Below the pieces are notes generated by a model. That model was not told the origin of the DNA. It saw nothing but the letters and a program-made list of their open reading frames with translations, and did no database searches. A stretch of DNA of 35,734 nucleotides from Anaerobranca gottschalkii DSM 13577 (GTDB lineage Bacteria; Bacillota; Proteinivoracia; Proteinivoracales; Proteinivoracaceae), in NCBI RefSeq assembly GCF_900111575.1, contig NZ_FOIF01000017.1, forward strand, positions 1-35,734. Direction: 5' to 3'. Shown here one piece after another: positions 8,562-15,482 of this stretch. Both the position numbers and the translations under genes were made by a program. Numbering within the stretch: position 1 is the stretch's first letter; each line of letters starts with the position of its first letter.

Positions 8562-9965
8562 CTACTCCTTTCCTGCTAATAATTTTTTTATGTTTTCTAA
8601 ACTAGTATTTAACTCATCTTGTAAAAACTGCCAATCTACCTCTGTAAATCCATTTATATCAAAATTAGCTTTGATATTTTTTAGATAGGTTGACCTCAAT
8701 CTATCCACTGGATATTCCTTCACAAAAAGTTTAGAAGGGTGATCCGGTAAAACTATAGATTTTCCTGGTACACTTTCTCTAGGGTCACCTAAATATACAT
8801 GGATACCATTTTTCATAGCAAAGGAGAGCTGGGCATTTAGGTGTTTTCCAGCCCCGGTATATTCCGTTTCTTGTACTACGATAATTTGATCTTCATCCAT
8901 TTCCCTAGCCAAAGGAATAGCTGCTGCTAAAGAGGTGTTCCCTGCTGGGCCCCTTTCTAGCCCTTCTAATATAGCTAACATTTCTGTTACATAAAAGGCT
9001 TCCCCTTGGGTTACTGTAACATAACGATCCATATATCTTAGTGGTCTTGCTGCATTTTTAGGAACATCGGCCCTATCTGGCCAAGTAGCAAAAGGTACTC
9101 CAAAACCGGTATGACCTGTGGTAAAGGATTTTTTATTAAAATCATTGTCACTAGCCATGTGTAATCCTTCTAAATCTATACTAGCTCCTATTACTTCTGT
9201 ATCATGACATCCCGCCCTTTTAAGGCCTCTAGCTGTTCCAGTCAAGTTACCTCCACCGGCGTGGGTTACCACTACTTTATCAGGTTTTCTCCCTGTCCTT
9301 TCCATAACTTGCTCGGCAATTTCAACCCCTAGTGTTTCAATACCGGCTATACCAAAAGGAGTGTACAATGAAGCGTTAAAATAACCTGTTTCTTCTAAGG
9401 TTCTTAAAAAGACGTAAAAAAGTTCTGGTCCTACTGACAGCTGTAAGACTTCACTGCCATAGGCTTCACAAGCCCTACCTTTTTCCATAATCTCCGGCTG
9501 ATAGACCCCTCTACTATCAAAGGCTTCTTGAACAATAATACAATCTAAACCTTGCATAGCAGCTTGGGAGGCTACCGCTGCTCCATAGTTACCGCTGGTG
9601 GCAGCTACTACCCCTTTATAGCCATTTTTCTTAGCATGATACACCGATACTGCCGCTCTCCTTGCTTTAAAGGAACCGGAAGGATTTGCAGCTTCATCTT
9701 TTAGAAAAATCCTCGCCCCTTTGCCTTTAGGAGAAAGTTTCCGAACTAATTCAGTTATATTTTTCAATTCATAAAGGGGAGTATTACCAACCCCTTGTTC
9801 TTTTTGAATTTCCCTAATTTTATCAAAGGTATAGCCTCCATAGGCCATCATTTTTTCATAATCGAAGGCTAAAGGAGTAATTTGAAATTCCGTGTAATCT
9901 ATACCGATAGCCTTTTTCATTATTTCGTTTTTCCTCGCCATAACCCCTTGATAGCTATTGTCCAT
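8562..9965 (-). CDS. ortB: 2-amino-4-oxopentanoate thiolase, beta subunit
   Basis: PLP-dependent subunit of the thiolase that cleaves 2-amino-4-oxopentanoate with CoA to acetyl-CoA and alanine, the last step of oxidative ornithine degradation. It is a fold-type II PLP protein related to threonine synthase and cysteine synthase: PSGSFKARRA carries the Schiff-base lysine, ATSGNYGAA is the substrate/PLP loop and THAGGGNLTG the phosphate-binding glycine loop. I chose the ATG at 9965 because AGGTG lies six bases before it; GTG at 9974 or ATG at 9971 in the same frame would add two or three residues. The start lies inside the end of ortA, so the subunits are translationally coupled. Confidence 0.94.
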   Translation of the reverse strand: MDNSYQGVMARKNEIMKKAIGIDYTEFQITPLAFDYEKMMAYGGYTFDKIREIQKEQGVGNTPLYELKNITELVRKLSPKGKGARIFLKDEAANPSGSFKARRAAVSVYHAKKNGYKGVVAATSGNYGAAVASQAAMQGLDCIIVQEAFDSRGVYQPEIMEKGRACEAYGSEVLQLSVGPELFYVFLRTLEETGYFNASLYTPFGIAGIETLGVEIAEQVMERTGRKPDKVVVTHAGGGNLTGTARGLKRAGCHDTEVIGASIDLEGLHMASDNDFNKKSFTTGHTGFGVPFATWPDRADVPKNAARPLRYMDRYVTVTQGEAFYVTEMLAILEGLERGPAGNTSLAAAIPLAREMDEDQIIVVQETEYTGAGKHLNAQLSFAMKNGIHVYLGDPRESVPGKSIVLPDHPSKLFVKEYPVDRLRSTYLKNIKANFDINGFTEVDWQFLQDELNTSLENIKKLLAGKE

Positions 9966-10269
9966 GGCCATCACCTGATTTCATAAAATTTTTAATACTT
10001 TCCCTCACTTGAAATAACTGGGGAACAACATCGCCAAAATCATGGGTATATCTGGGATTAGTGTTAGTTAAAATTCCAGTCATTTTTCTACCTATCGCAG
10101 TTTTTATCTCTACTTCTTCACCTACAGAAGCTGGAGTTTCTAAAAAGCCCTTTACTTTAAAATGTAATGGGGTGTTTTGGGTGTCTATAGGGACTTGTGG
10201 GGCCCTTTCTCCCCTAGGTAAAACCTCTTTTGTTATCTCAACATAAGTTCCCTTTGGAATCTTATCCAT
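9955..10269 (-). CDS. ortA: 2-amino-4-oxopentanoate thiolase, alpha subunit
   Basis: Small subunit of the OrtAB thiolase. The 104-residue protein begins MDKIPKGTYV and contains RAPQVPIDTQ, followed by a beta-rich segment FKVKGFLETPASVGEEVEI and GRKMTGILTNTNPRYTHDFG, patterns expected for OrtA. On its own the sequence says little about chemistry; the assignment depends on its pairing with ortB, which it overlaps by about ten bases, and on ord 4 bases upstream. Confidence 0.92.
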   Translation of the reverse strand: MDKIPKGTYVEITKEVLPRGERAPQVPIDTQNTPLHFKVKGFLETPASVGEEVEIKTAIGRKMTGILTNTNPRYTHDFGDVVPQLFQVRESIKNFMKSGDGHGQ

Positions 10270-10273
10270 TAAA

Positions 10274-11311
10274 TCAACTCCTCATTTTTAACATTTTTTC
10301 AAGATCTCCCATAATTGCAGCGGGAACTGGAAGTTCTGCCATGTTTGTTAACCCGGGTTTTGCTTTAATTACGTTGATAATAGAGTTTACTGCCATAGCA
10401 ATTGTTCCGATGCCACCAGGTATTTCTGGTTTAATTGCCATATTGACATTAGGAGTGCCATAAATGTTGATATAGTCACCGGTTTCTACTCCTTCTAGTT
10501 CTGGTAGCACTTGTTGAGGATGTTCTAATTTAATAACTGTTTTACCATTCATTATTCCGTAAGCAATGTGTTTACAACCTGCTACCATTCCGGGATAAAC
10601 TTCAACATATTTAGTCTTTCTATAAACTTTAGAAATTATTGGCTCCTTTGTTTCTTTAATTTCATCTAATTCCCAACCTAATGCTTTGGCTATTAGGGCC
10701 ATAGATTCTGGAAAACCTACATGACCTACTATATAACCTTCTTCTATACCTTTTTTAAATTCTTCTACAGTTGTTCCTACCCCTTGGGTTTTCATCACAG
10801 TGGGACCGAAAGGAGATAGGTCATTGATTCGGGCAGCTTCAATTTTTTCTACATGGGTACAAACACCTGTTAAAGCTATAATCAATGTGTCTAGAACAAA
10901 ACCTGGGTTTATTCCTGTTCCTAGTACCGTCACATTATTTTCTTTAGCTAATCTATCTATTTCTTGTGCTAATTCCCTTTCTTGCTGCTGAGGATAGGCC
11001 ATTTCTTCTGCGATACAAATTACATTTTTACCACTTTCAACAGCTTGTTTAATTTGAGGGAAAACTTCCTTTGTAAAGGAACCGGTGGCAATAAGCACTA
11101 TATCTGCTTCTTTAGCTAGGACTTCTTCAGGATTACTTTCAATAATTACATCCATCCTCTGACCTTCAAAAATTTCTCCTAAAGGTTTACCTACTTTGTT
11201 AGGATCTAAGTCAATGGCACCTACCGATTGAATACCTGATTTCTTGGCTATTAACTCAGCCATACCTCCTCCCATTGCACCTAAACCCCAATGGATTACT
11301 TTAACTGACAT
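10274..11311 (-). CDS. ord: 2,4-diaminopentanoate dehydrogenase
   Basis: Oxidatively deaminates (2R,4S)-2,4-diaminopentanoate to 2-amino-4-oxopentanoate, releasing ammonia and reduced NAD(P). The 345-residue protein starts with a Rossmann motif GLGAMG (9-14) and an acidic end of the second strand, GAIDLDP, which suggests NAD-type binding, as in dihydrodipicolinate-reductase-like dehydrogenases. It is the first gene of the operon; GGAGG lies six bases before its ATG and the sigma-54 promoter about 42 bases upstream. Confidence 0.94.
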   Translation of the reverse strand: MSVKVIHWGLGAMGGGMAELIAKKSGIQSVGAIDLDPNKVGKPLGEIFEGQRMDVIIESNPEEVLAKEADIVLIATGSFTKEVFPQIKQAVESGKNVICIAEEMAYPQQQERELAQEIDRLAKENNVTVLGTGINPGFVLDTLIIALTGVCTHVEKIEAARINDLSPFGPTVMKTQGVGTTVEEFKKGIEEGYIVGHVGFPESMALIAKALGWELDEIKETKEPIISKVYRKTKYVEVYPGMVAGCKHIAYGIMNGKTVIKLEHPQQVLPELEGVETGDYINIYGTPNVNMAIKPEIPGGIGTIAMAVNSIINVIKAKPGLTNMAELPVPAAIMGDLEKMLKMRS

Positions 11312-11352
11312 TTTACCTCCACTCCTTTGTTTAGATTTCTCCCTTTATTTTT

Positions 11353-11369
11353 TGCAAATTTTATGCCAA
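11353..11369 (-). promoter_or_regulatory. Sigma-54 (-24/-12) promoter of the ord-arc operon
   Basis: Read on the minus strand the site is TTGGCATAAAATTTGCA: invariant GG (11366-11367) and GC (11354-11355) separated by exactly ten bases, matching the YTGGCACG-N4-TTGC consensus closely. Transcription should begin around 11342, leaving a leader of about 30 bases before ord. The adjacent sigma-54 activator gene supports the call. Confidence 0.88.
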
Positions 11370-11407
11370 TATTTGAATATCTATAAAATTCTTTATTTGT
11401 GGGGATG

Positions 11408-11429
11408 TTTTGTATTTTGAAAAACAAAA
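11408..11429. promoter_or_regulatory. Candidate enhancer (UAS) for the sigma-54 activator
   Basis: A 22-base A/T-rich inverted repeat (TTTTGT ... ACAAAA with TTTT/AAAA inside; 10 of 11 positions pair) centred about 75 bases upstream of the predicted start site, a normal distance for a sigma-54 enhancer. It touches the terminator of the regulator gene, so part of the symmetry may be coincidental in this A/T-rich stretch. Confidence 0.35.
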
Positions 11430-11465
11430 AAACACCTAAAGAGCAAAATTTTTTGCTTTTAGGTG
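11425..11465 (-). terminator. Rho-independent terminator of the sigma-54 regulator gene
   Basis: Arms 11433-11440 and 11458-11465 (8 bp) plus 11442-11448 and 11451-11457 form a hairpin; on the minus strand it is followed by seven T residues (A-run 11426-11432). It lies 11 bases after the regulator stop and isolates the operon from read-through, leaving it under the sigma-54 promoter. Confidence 0.85.
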
Positions 11466-11476
11466 CAAAATTTTTT

Positions 11477-12856
11477 TCAGATGCTAATCTTATATTTCTT
11501 TAATTTATATTGTAAGTTTTGTCTAGAAATCCCTAATTCCTCAGCTGTTTTAGAGATATTGCCATTTAATTCTTTAAGTTTTTCTGTTATAACCTCTACT
11601 TCCAGTTTTTCTAAAATTTCTGGTAGAGTTTTAGGGGTAGGTTTTGTGTCAGCCCATTGTTGAAGGTGTTTAGGTAAAATATCTATAGTAATTATATGAT
11701 CTTCTGGAAGGATGTTTATAGCACCTTCAATGACATGTTGAAGTTCCCTGACATTCCCTGGCCAGGAATAATTATAAAAAAGGTTCATCACTTCTTTGCT
11801 GATTTTTACATCTTTAATATTGAATTGTTTTTTATATTTATCGATAAAGTATTTAGTTAGAAGTATTATATCACTCCGCCTTTCCCTTAACGGAGGGATT
11901 TCAATATTTACAACTGCCAAACGGTAGTAGAGGTCCTGCCTAATTTTATTATTTCTAACACTTTCCCCAGGCTCTGTATTTGTTGTGGCAATTATCCTTA
12001 CATCAACGGGGATTTCTTTAGTTCCACCTATTGGCCTGACTTTTTTATCTTGTAAAACCCTCAAAAGTTTAGCCTGTAAATCTAGTCCCATTGAATTTAT
12101 CTCATCTAATAAAAGGGTTCCACCATCTGCTTGTTGTAATAACCCTGGCCTATCTACTGCTCCGGTAAAACTTCCCTTTACTGTCCCAAATAGGATCCCT
12201 TCTAATAGAGATTCTGGTAGTGCTGCACAATTTTGAGCTATAAAAGGCTTATTTTTTCTTTTACTAGCGTAGTGGATACTTTGAGCAAAGAGTTCTTTAC
12301 CTGTTCCAGTTTCTCCGTAAATCAATACAGAAGAATCAGTTTTTGCCGCCCTCTTACCGTATTCAATTATTTTTTTAAGTTTTTCACTTTCACCGATAAT
12401 GTTGTTAAAGGTAAAGTTTTCACCTTCTCCTTTTTTATCCTTTGTTGTATAGAGTTGTTGTTGTAAATCGACTATTTTTTCCGCCAATTCTTGTAATCGG
12501 GTAACATCTTTAGAAATTTCCAATACCCCTACAAATTCTCCGTTGTTATAAAGGGGTACTGTTGTGTTAATAGTTACTATCCTTTGACCTTTGTAGTTTG
12601 TATATACTTGAACTTGATCGTAAATTGGTTTTTTAGTTTTAAGTACCCGGTGTATAGTACTAGTTTCTGGGGTGAGGGAGGGAAACATAGCTAAAACATC
12701 TTTATACAATACTTGATGACCTTCCATTCCCTCCATTCGAGCCATTGTTGGATTATAGAAAATGGTTTCTCCCTTTTTATCAACAATATGAATCCCTTCA
12801 TCTATCGAGTTTAAAATGTTTTCAAAGTTAAGTTTTAATATATTATCAAAATCCAT
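11477..12856 (-). CDS. PAS-AAA-Fis sigma-54-dependent transcriptional activator
   Basis: Bacterial enhancer-binding protein of 459 residues. An N-terminal PAS sensor (about 12-118), a short coiled-coil linker (about 118-140), the AAA+ domain (about 152-390) with Walker A GETGTGKE (181-188), the sigma-54 contact loop GSFTGA (228-233, a conservative form of GAFTGA) and Walker B GTLLLDEI (246-253), and a C-terminal Fis-type helix-turn-helix (about 432-456). It lacks a phosphoacceptor receiver domain, so control is probably by a small ligand or redox signal at the PAS domain. It lies immediately upstream of a sigma-54 promoter driving arginine/ornithine catabolism, like RocR-type regulators; the ligand is not determinable here. 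A GGGGGTG site precedes the ATG. Confidence 0.93.
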   Translation of the reverse strand: MDFDNILKLNFENILNSIDEGIHIVDKKGETIFYNPTMARMEGMEGHQVLYKDVLAMFPSLTPETSTIHRVLKTKKPIYDQVQVYTNYKGQRIVTINTTVPLYNNGEFVGVLEISKDVTRLQELAEKIVDLQQQLYTTKDKKGEGENFTFNNIIGESEKLKKIIEYGKRAAKTDSSVLIYGETGTGKELFAQSIHYASKRKNKPFIAQNCAALPESLLEGILFGTVKGSFTGAVDRPGLLQQADGGTLLLDEINSMGLDLQAKLLRVLQDKKVRPIGGTKEIPVDVRIIATTNTEPGESVRNNKIRQDLYYRLAVVNIEIPPLRERRSDIILLTKYFIDKYKKQFNIKDVKISKEVMNLFYNYSWPGNVRELQHVIEGAINILPEDHIITIDILPKHLQQWADTKPTPKTLPEILEKLEVEVITEKLKELNGNISKTAEELGISRQNLQYKLKKYKISI

Positions 12857-12878
12857 TTAATCACCCCCACTAATTTCA

Positions 12879-12884
12879 ATTATA
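12879..12884 (-). promoter_or_regulatory. Possible -10 element for the sigma-54 regulator gene
   Basis: Minus-strand TATAAT about 23 bases before the ATG, with no convincing -35 hexamer at 17-18 bases. It lies after the amidase terminator, where the regulator needs its own promoter. Confidence 0.35.
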
Positions 12885-12910
12885 TCTCAATTTTGAAAAA
12901 TTAACTAGAT

Positions 12911-12953
12911 AAAAATAAAAACAAGATTTCATCTTCTAAGATAAAATCTTGTT
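12911..12953 (-). terminator. Rho-independent terminator of the amidase gene
   Basis: AACAAGATTTTATCTT pairs with AAGATGAAATCTTGTT across a three-base loop (12920-12953, one G.U on the minus strand), followed by TTTTATTTTT. It begins three bases after the amidase stop. Confidence 0.85.
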
Positions 12954-12956
12954 CCG

Positions 12957-13643
12957 TTACTTTTGTAGAAATTCCACTAATCCAGAACAGATACTCCATG
13001 CTAATTTATATTGATATTCTTCCCTTTGGAGATTTTTTCGCTCTTCTGGATTTGATAAAAATCCCGTTTCCACCAGTACCCCAATGATATCTAATTCCCT
13101 GGTTAAATAAAAGTCCCTGGCCTTTGCCTCTCGATGGGTCCCTGTATTAACTTTTAGGTGTTTTTGAATGATATTGGCTAGTTCTTGAGACTGTTCTTTT
13201 TCTTTATCATAAAAGGTTTGGGCACCTTTCCATCTTGGAGATGTTGTGCTGTTAGTATGGATACTTATTAGATAAGCTGCTCCACTTTTTTCAATTAACT
13301 CTCTTCTCTTTAACATATCTTGCTGTTTTTTAGGTCCTGCAGTTGCATCTAAAAAATCTTTGTCTTCTTCTCTAGTCATTACCACACTAAAGCCATTTAT
13401 CAATAATACCTCTTTAACTTTTAAAGCGATTTCTAAATTTATGTCCTTTTCCTTTACATTTTCTACTGTTGTACCTGGGTCATAACCACCATGCCCTGGG
13501 TCTACTGCTACGATAATTTTCCCCTGTGAATCTAAGGCATTTTTCTCTAAAATAGGAGTAGTTGTCTCTGTGTTATCTATACATCCATTTAAAAGGGAAA
13601 CTATTAACATAATGATACAATAGAATGAGATTTTTTTAACCAA
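12957..13643 (-). CDS. N-acetylmuramoyl-L-alanine amidase, lipoprotein (Amidase_3)
   Basis: Zinc-dependent cell-wall hydrolase that cuts the bond between N-acetylmuramic acid and L-alanine. The 228-residue protein has a lipoprotein signal peptide (positive VKK, hydrophobic 6-19, lipobox LLNGC with C21), so it should be anchored to the outer face of the membrane. The catalytic domain begins at about 43: VDPGHGG (H51), the glutamate near 65, SIHTNS (H129) and VETGFLSN (E192) supply the zinc ligands and catalytic glutamate of the Amidase_3/CwlD-like family. Translation starts at a TTG preceded by GAGGGGTG. It is a monocistron by its terminator. Sporulation-type CwlD or a general autolysin are both possible. 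Confidence 0.88.
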   Translation of the reverse strand: MVKKISFYCIIMLIVSLLNGCIDNTETTTPILEKNALDSQGKIIVAVDPGHGGYDPGTTVENVKEKDINLEIALKVKEVLLINGFSVVMTREEDKDFLDATAGPKKQQDMLKRRELIEKSGAAYLISIHTNSTTSPRWKGAQTFYDKEKEQSQELANIIQKHLKVNTGTHREAKARDFYLTRELDIIGVLVETGFLSNPEERKNLQREEYQYKLAWSICSGLVEFLQK

Positions 13644-13697
13644 TTAAATCACCCCTCTTAACCTATTTTCTGTTAAAAAGGGCTTTATTATACTTAC

Positions 13698-13720
13698 AAA
13701 AAACCCGCCAAAGAGAGTTT
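13698..13720 (-). terminator. Weak candidate terminator after the HEPN gene
   Basis: A 6-bp stem (13701-13706 with 13715-13720, one G.U on the minus strand) and an eight-base loop, running into a T-tract on the minus strand. Short but correctly placed 16 bases after the stop. Confidence 0.4.
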
Positions 13721-13735
13721 AGTACATTCTAATAA

Positions 13736-14131
13736 TTATTTAAGCCACTTATCAATATAAGCTTCAATCATATTAATAAACTTTTCGACATTAACCAGTT
13801 GTTTCCTCGCCTCTTCTTTGTTAATGATATAAAAATCTTGATAATCACTTTTAGTTCTAATATCAAAAGCACTAACAATTATTTTATAGTATTCCTTTTC
13901 TATTTTCCCATTAGCAATATAATTTTTATTAAAATATCCTAAAATAGATGAATGCTTTTTAGAATCAAATCTATCATAAGCCAATAATGCCCTTAAAGCA
14001 TGAAAAGCTGCATAATATGACCTATTTACTGACTGTGCGAACATGCTATGCTCAAAATTTATTTTTGCTGTTTCTAAATCTTGTTTAGCCTTTTCTAATC
14101 TATAATTTGATAGATCCCTAACTTTATCCAT
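13736..14131 (-). CDS. HEPN-domain protein (toxin-type partner of the MNT gene)
   Basis: A 131-residue, all-alpha, lysine-rich protein with the HEPN signature RSYYAAFH (R37 to H44, an R-x6-H spacing). This is the PF05168-like type with the YYAAFHA pattern rather than the RX4HXY pattern of the HepT toxins. In paired loci HEPN proteins usually act as ribonucleases or as regulated partners of the nucleotidyltransferase; catalytic activity is not proven for this subtype. I chose the ATG at 14131, nine bases after AAGGGA; a TTG at 14140 in the same frame is less likely. It overlaps the MNT gene by eight bases, showing co-translation. Confidence 0.85.
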   Translation of the reverse strand: MDKVRDLSNYRLEKAKQDLETAKINFEHSMFAQSVNRSYYAAFHALRALLAYDRFDSKKHSSILGYFNKNYIANGKIEKEYYKIIVSAFDIRTKSDYQDFYIINKEEARKQLVNVEKFINMIEAYIDKWLK

Positions 14132-14552
14132 ATATATCAATCCCTTCTCTTTTTATATTTGCAAAGAAAGGAAGTACTTCTGCCCATTCATAAAAATGAT
14201 CATAGTTATTTTCAATTATAGATAGAACTATTCCATATTGAGTTGTTAAATCTACAACAACATCCAGTAACCTACCTTGCTTTCTTTTAATTTCCTCTTC
14301 ATCCATATCTAGCAAGAGCATTATATCTAAATCAGATTCTTCATCATTATCTCCTCTAGCATAAGATCCATATAATAATATTTTCTTTAATTTTTCCCCA
14401 TATATATTTTTTAACCTTTTTTCCAAATCCATTAATAATAAATCTATTTTCCTATTTTGGAAGTTTATCTTCTTTAGCAAGATAACCACCCTTTCCGAAA
14501 TTAACTCGTAATAGCTTTTGAGAAAGTCTAATGAGATGTTAAACTTAAGCAA
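14124..14552 (-). CDS. Minimal nucleotidyltransferase (MNT), antitoxin-type
   Basis: DNA polymerase beta-like minimal nucleotidyltransferase, with GSYARG (62-67) and the metal-binding pair in SDLDI (D74, D76), an intact GSx10DxD motif. Such proteins can transfer AMP to a partner; with HEPN partners this can neutralise the toxin. The longest frame (142 residues) begins at TTG with only a weak GTGAG site, but a good extended -10 lies 30 bases upstream, consistent with it. A start at the internal methionine 41 would give a 102-residue protein of usual MNT length. The N-terminal 40 residues are therefore doubtful. Confidence 0.83.
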   Translation of the reverse strand: MLKFNISLDFLKSYYELISERVVILLKKINFQNRKIDLLLMDLEKRLKNIYGEKLKKILLYGSYARGDNDEESDLDIMLLLDMDEEEIKRKQGRLLDVVVDLTTQYGIVLSIIENNYDHFYEWAEVLPFFANIKREGIDIYG

Positions 14553-14581
14553 AAGAATTTAATCTCACTACTAATATAAAT

Positions 14582-14590
14582 ATTATAACA
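14582..14590 (-). promoter_or_regulatory. Extended -10 promoter of the MNT-HEPN pair
   Basis: Minus-strand TGTTATAAT, a perfect TATAAT with the TGn extension, and no good -35. Predicted start near 14575 gives a leader of about 23 bases to the TTG start. Confidence 0.6.
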
Positions 14591-14597
14591 CAATTTA

Positions 14598-14622
14598 TTC
14601 GAAATAGAGAGTCTAAATCGAA
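14598..14622. promoter_or_regulatory. Candidate operator of the MNT-HEPN promoter
   Basis: A 25-base inverted repeat, TTCGAAATAGA and TCTAAATCGAA around GAG (9 of 11 positions pair), covering the -25 to -47 region of the extended -10 promoter. The position would suit a repressor, as in autoregulated toxin-antitoxin loci. No regulator has been shown to bind. Confidence 0.4.
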
Positions 14623-14830
14623 ACAATTTTTTTAATTTTATAATTCGTTCTGTAGAAGTTAAATTATTTACGTTTGCTCAACTGAAATCTAATCATAAGC
14701 CATTTAAGTACATTAGAAATCGATGTCCCCTTTCTTAATGTATCTAATCAAAGATTCTCGAGCCAGAATGTTCAAAATCAGGCACTAAGAATCATTCATG
14801 TTGTAGAAATGCAGAAGGGAGATGAAAGGA

Positions 14831-14998
14831 ATGTGTAAATCAAATTGCGATCATCCTGAGTTACGTCCAAAAGACGGTAAGTGCAGTAAAGAGCTGATTG
14901 AAAAATGTCATGGCAAGAATAAGAATCACCCATGCAATGAAAAAGATGAAAAAAAGGATAACAAATTCAACTCTGAAATGGACAGAAATCGAGTATGA
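14831..14998 (+). CDS. Small Cys/His-rich peptide, unknown function
   Basis: A 55-residue plus-strand ORF in a stretch otherwise without genes. It begins MCKSNCDHPE, continues RPKDGKCSKELIEKCHG and HPC, and ends in a Lys/Asp/Glu-rich tail. Five cysteines (one each at residues 2, 6, 18, 26 and 35) and three histidines suggest metal binding or disulfides; there is no signal peptide or membrane segment. The ATG at 14831 is preceded by AAGGGAGAT at a good distance; an in-frame ATG at 14822 overlaps that site. The regular spacing of Cys, His and Pro, the ribosome binding site and the hairpin over its stop argue that it is real. I do not recognise a named family. Confidence 0.6.
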   Translation: MCKSNCDHPELRPKDGKCSKELIEKCHGKNKNHPCNEKDEKKDNKFNSEMDRNRV

Positions 14999-15012
14999 TT
15001 TCTGTCCATTTC
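14975..15012 (+). terminator. Perfect 16-bp hairpin over the small ORF stop codon
   Basis: GAAATGGACAGAAATC (14975-14990) and its exact complement (14997-15012) surround a six-base loop. The stop TGA spans the loop and 3' arm. The following bases are AT-rich without a true T-run, so it may be a weak terminator or an mRNA 3'-stabilising structure. Confidence 0.55.
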
Positions 15013-15036
15013 AAATTATTGTTGCCAAATAAACAC

Positions 15037-15067
15037 AAAAAACCCCCGCAAATTTTGCAGGGGTTTT
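15037..15067. terminator. Bidirectional terminator between rpsI and the small ORF
   Basis: A 7-bp GC-rich stem (15043-15049 with 15057-15063), with six A residues on its left and TTTT on its right, so it has a T-tract on both strands. It ends the rplM-rpsI transcript (minus) and would also stop the converging plus-strand small gene. Confidence 0.88.
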
Positions 15068-15078
15068 GTATTTGAATA

Positions 15079-15465
15079 TTAACGTTTGGAGAATTGTGGT
15101 GCACGGCGGGCTTTTTTCAAACCGTATTTCTTTCTCTCTACCATTCTTGGGTCCCTTGTTAAGAAACCAGCTTTCTTTAAAGCAGGTCTGAAGTTAGGAT
15201 CTACTTTAAGAAGAGCTCTAGAGATACCATGGCGAATAGCGCCTGCTTGACCAGAAACACCGCCACCATATACGTTTACTAATACATCAAATTGTCCTAA
15301 TGTTTTAGTAAGTTCTAATGGTTGTTTAACGATAAGTTTTAAAGTTTCTAAACCACCAAAGTAGTTGTCAATATCTCTTTTGTTGATCAATATATTGCCT
15401 TCACCAGGTACTAAACGTACTCTAGCTACAGATGTTTTACGACGACCGGTTCCAATATAAGCCAT
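15079..15465 (-). CDS. rpsI: 30S ribosomal protein S9
   Basis: Head protein of the small subunit; 128 residues. [16 protein letters not shown] at the N terminus and the [12 protein letters not shown] tail are diagnostic; the terminal Lys-Arg reaches the P-site tRNA. It follows rplM by 17 bases and is the last gene of the pair. Confidence 0.97.
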   Translation of the reverse strand: MAYIGTGRRKTSVARVRLVPGEGNILINKRDIDNYFGGLETLKLIVKQPLELTKTLGQFDVLVNVYGGGVSGQAGAIRHGISRALLKVDPNFRPALKKAGFLTRDPRMVERKKYGLKKARRAPQFSKR

Positions 15466-15482
15466 TTAGATGTCCCCCTTTC

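Noticed and set aside
13736-14131. HepT (DUF86-type) toxin
   Set aside because: The RX4HXY motif is missing; the RSYYAAFHA pattern points to the other HEPN family.
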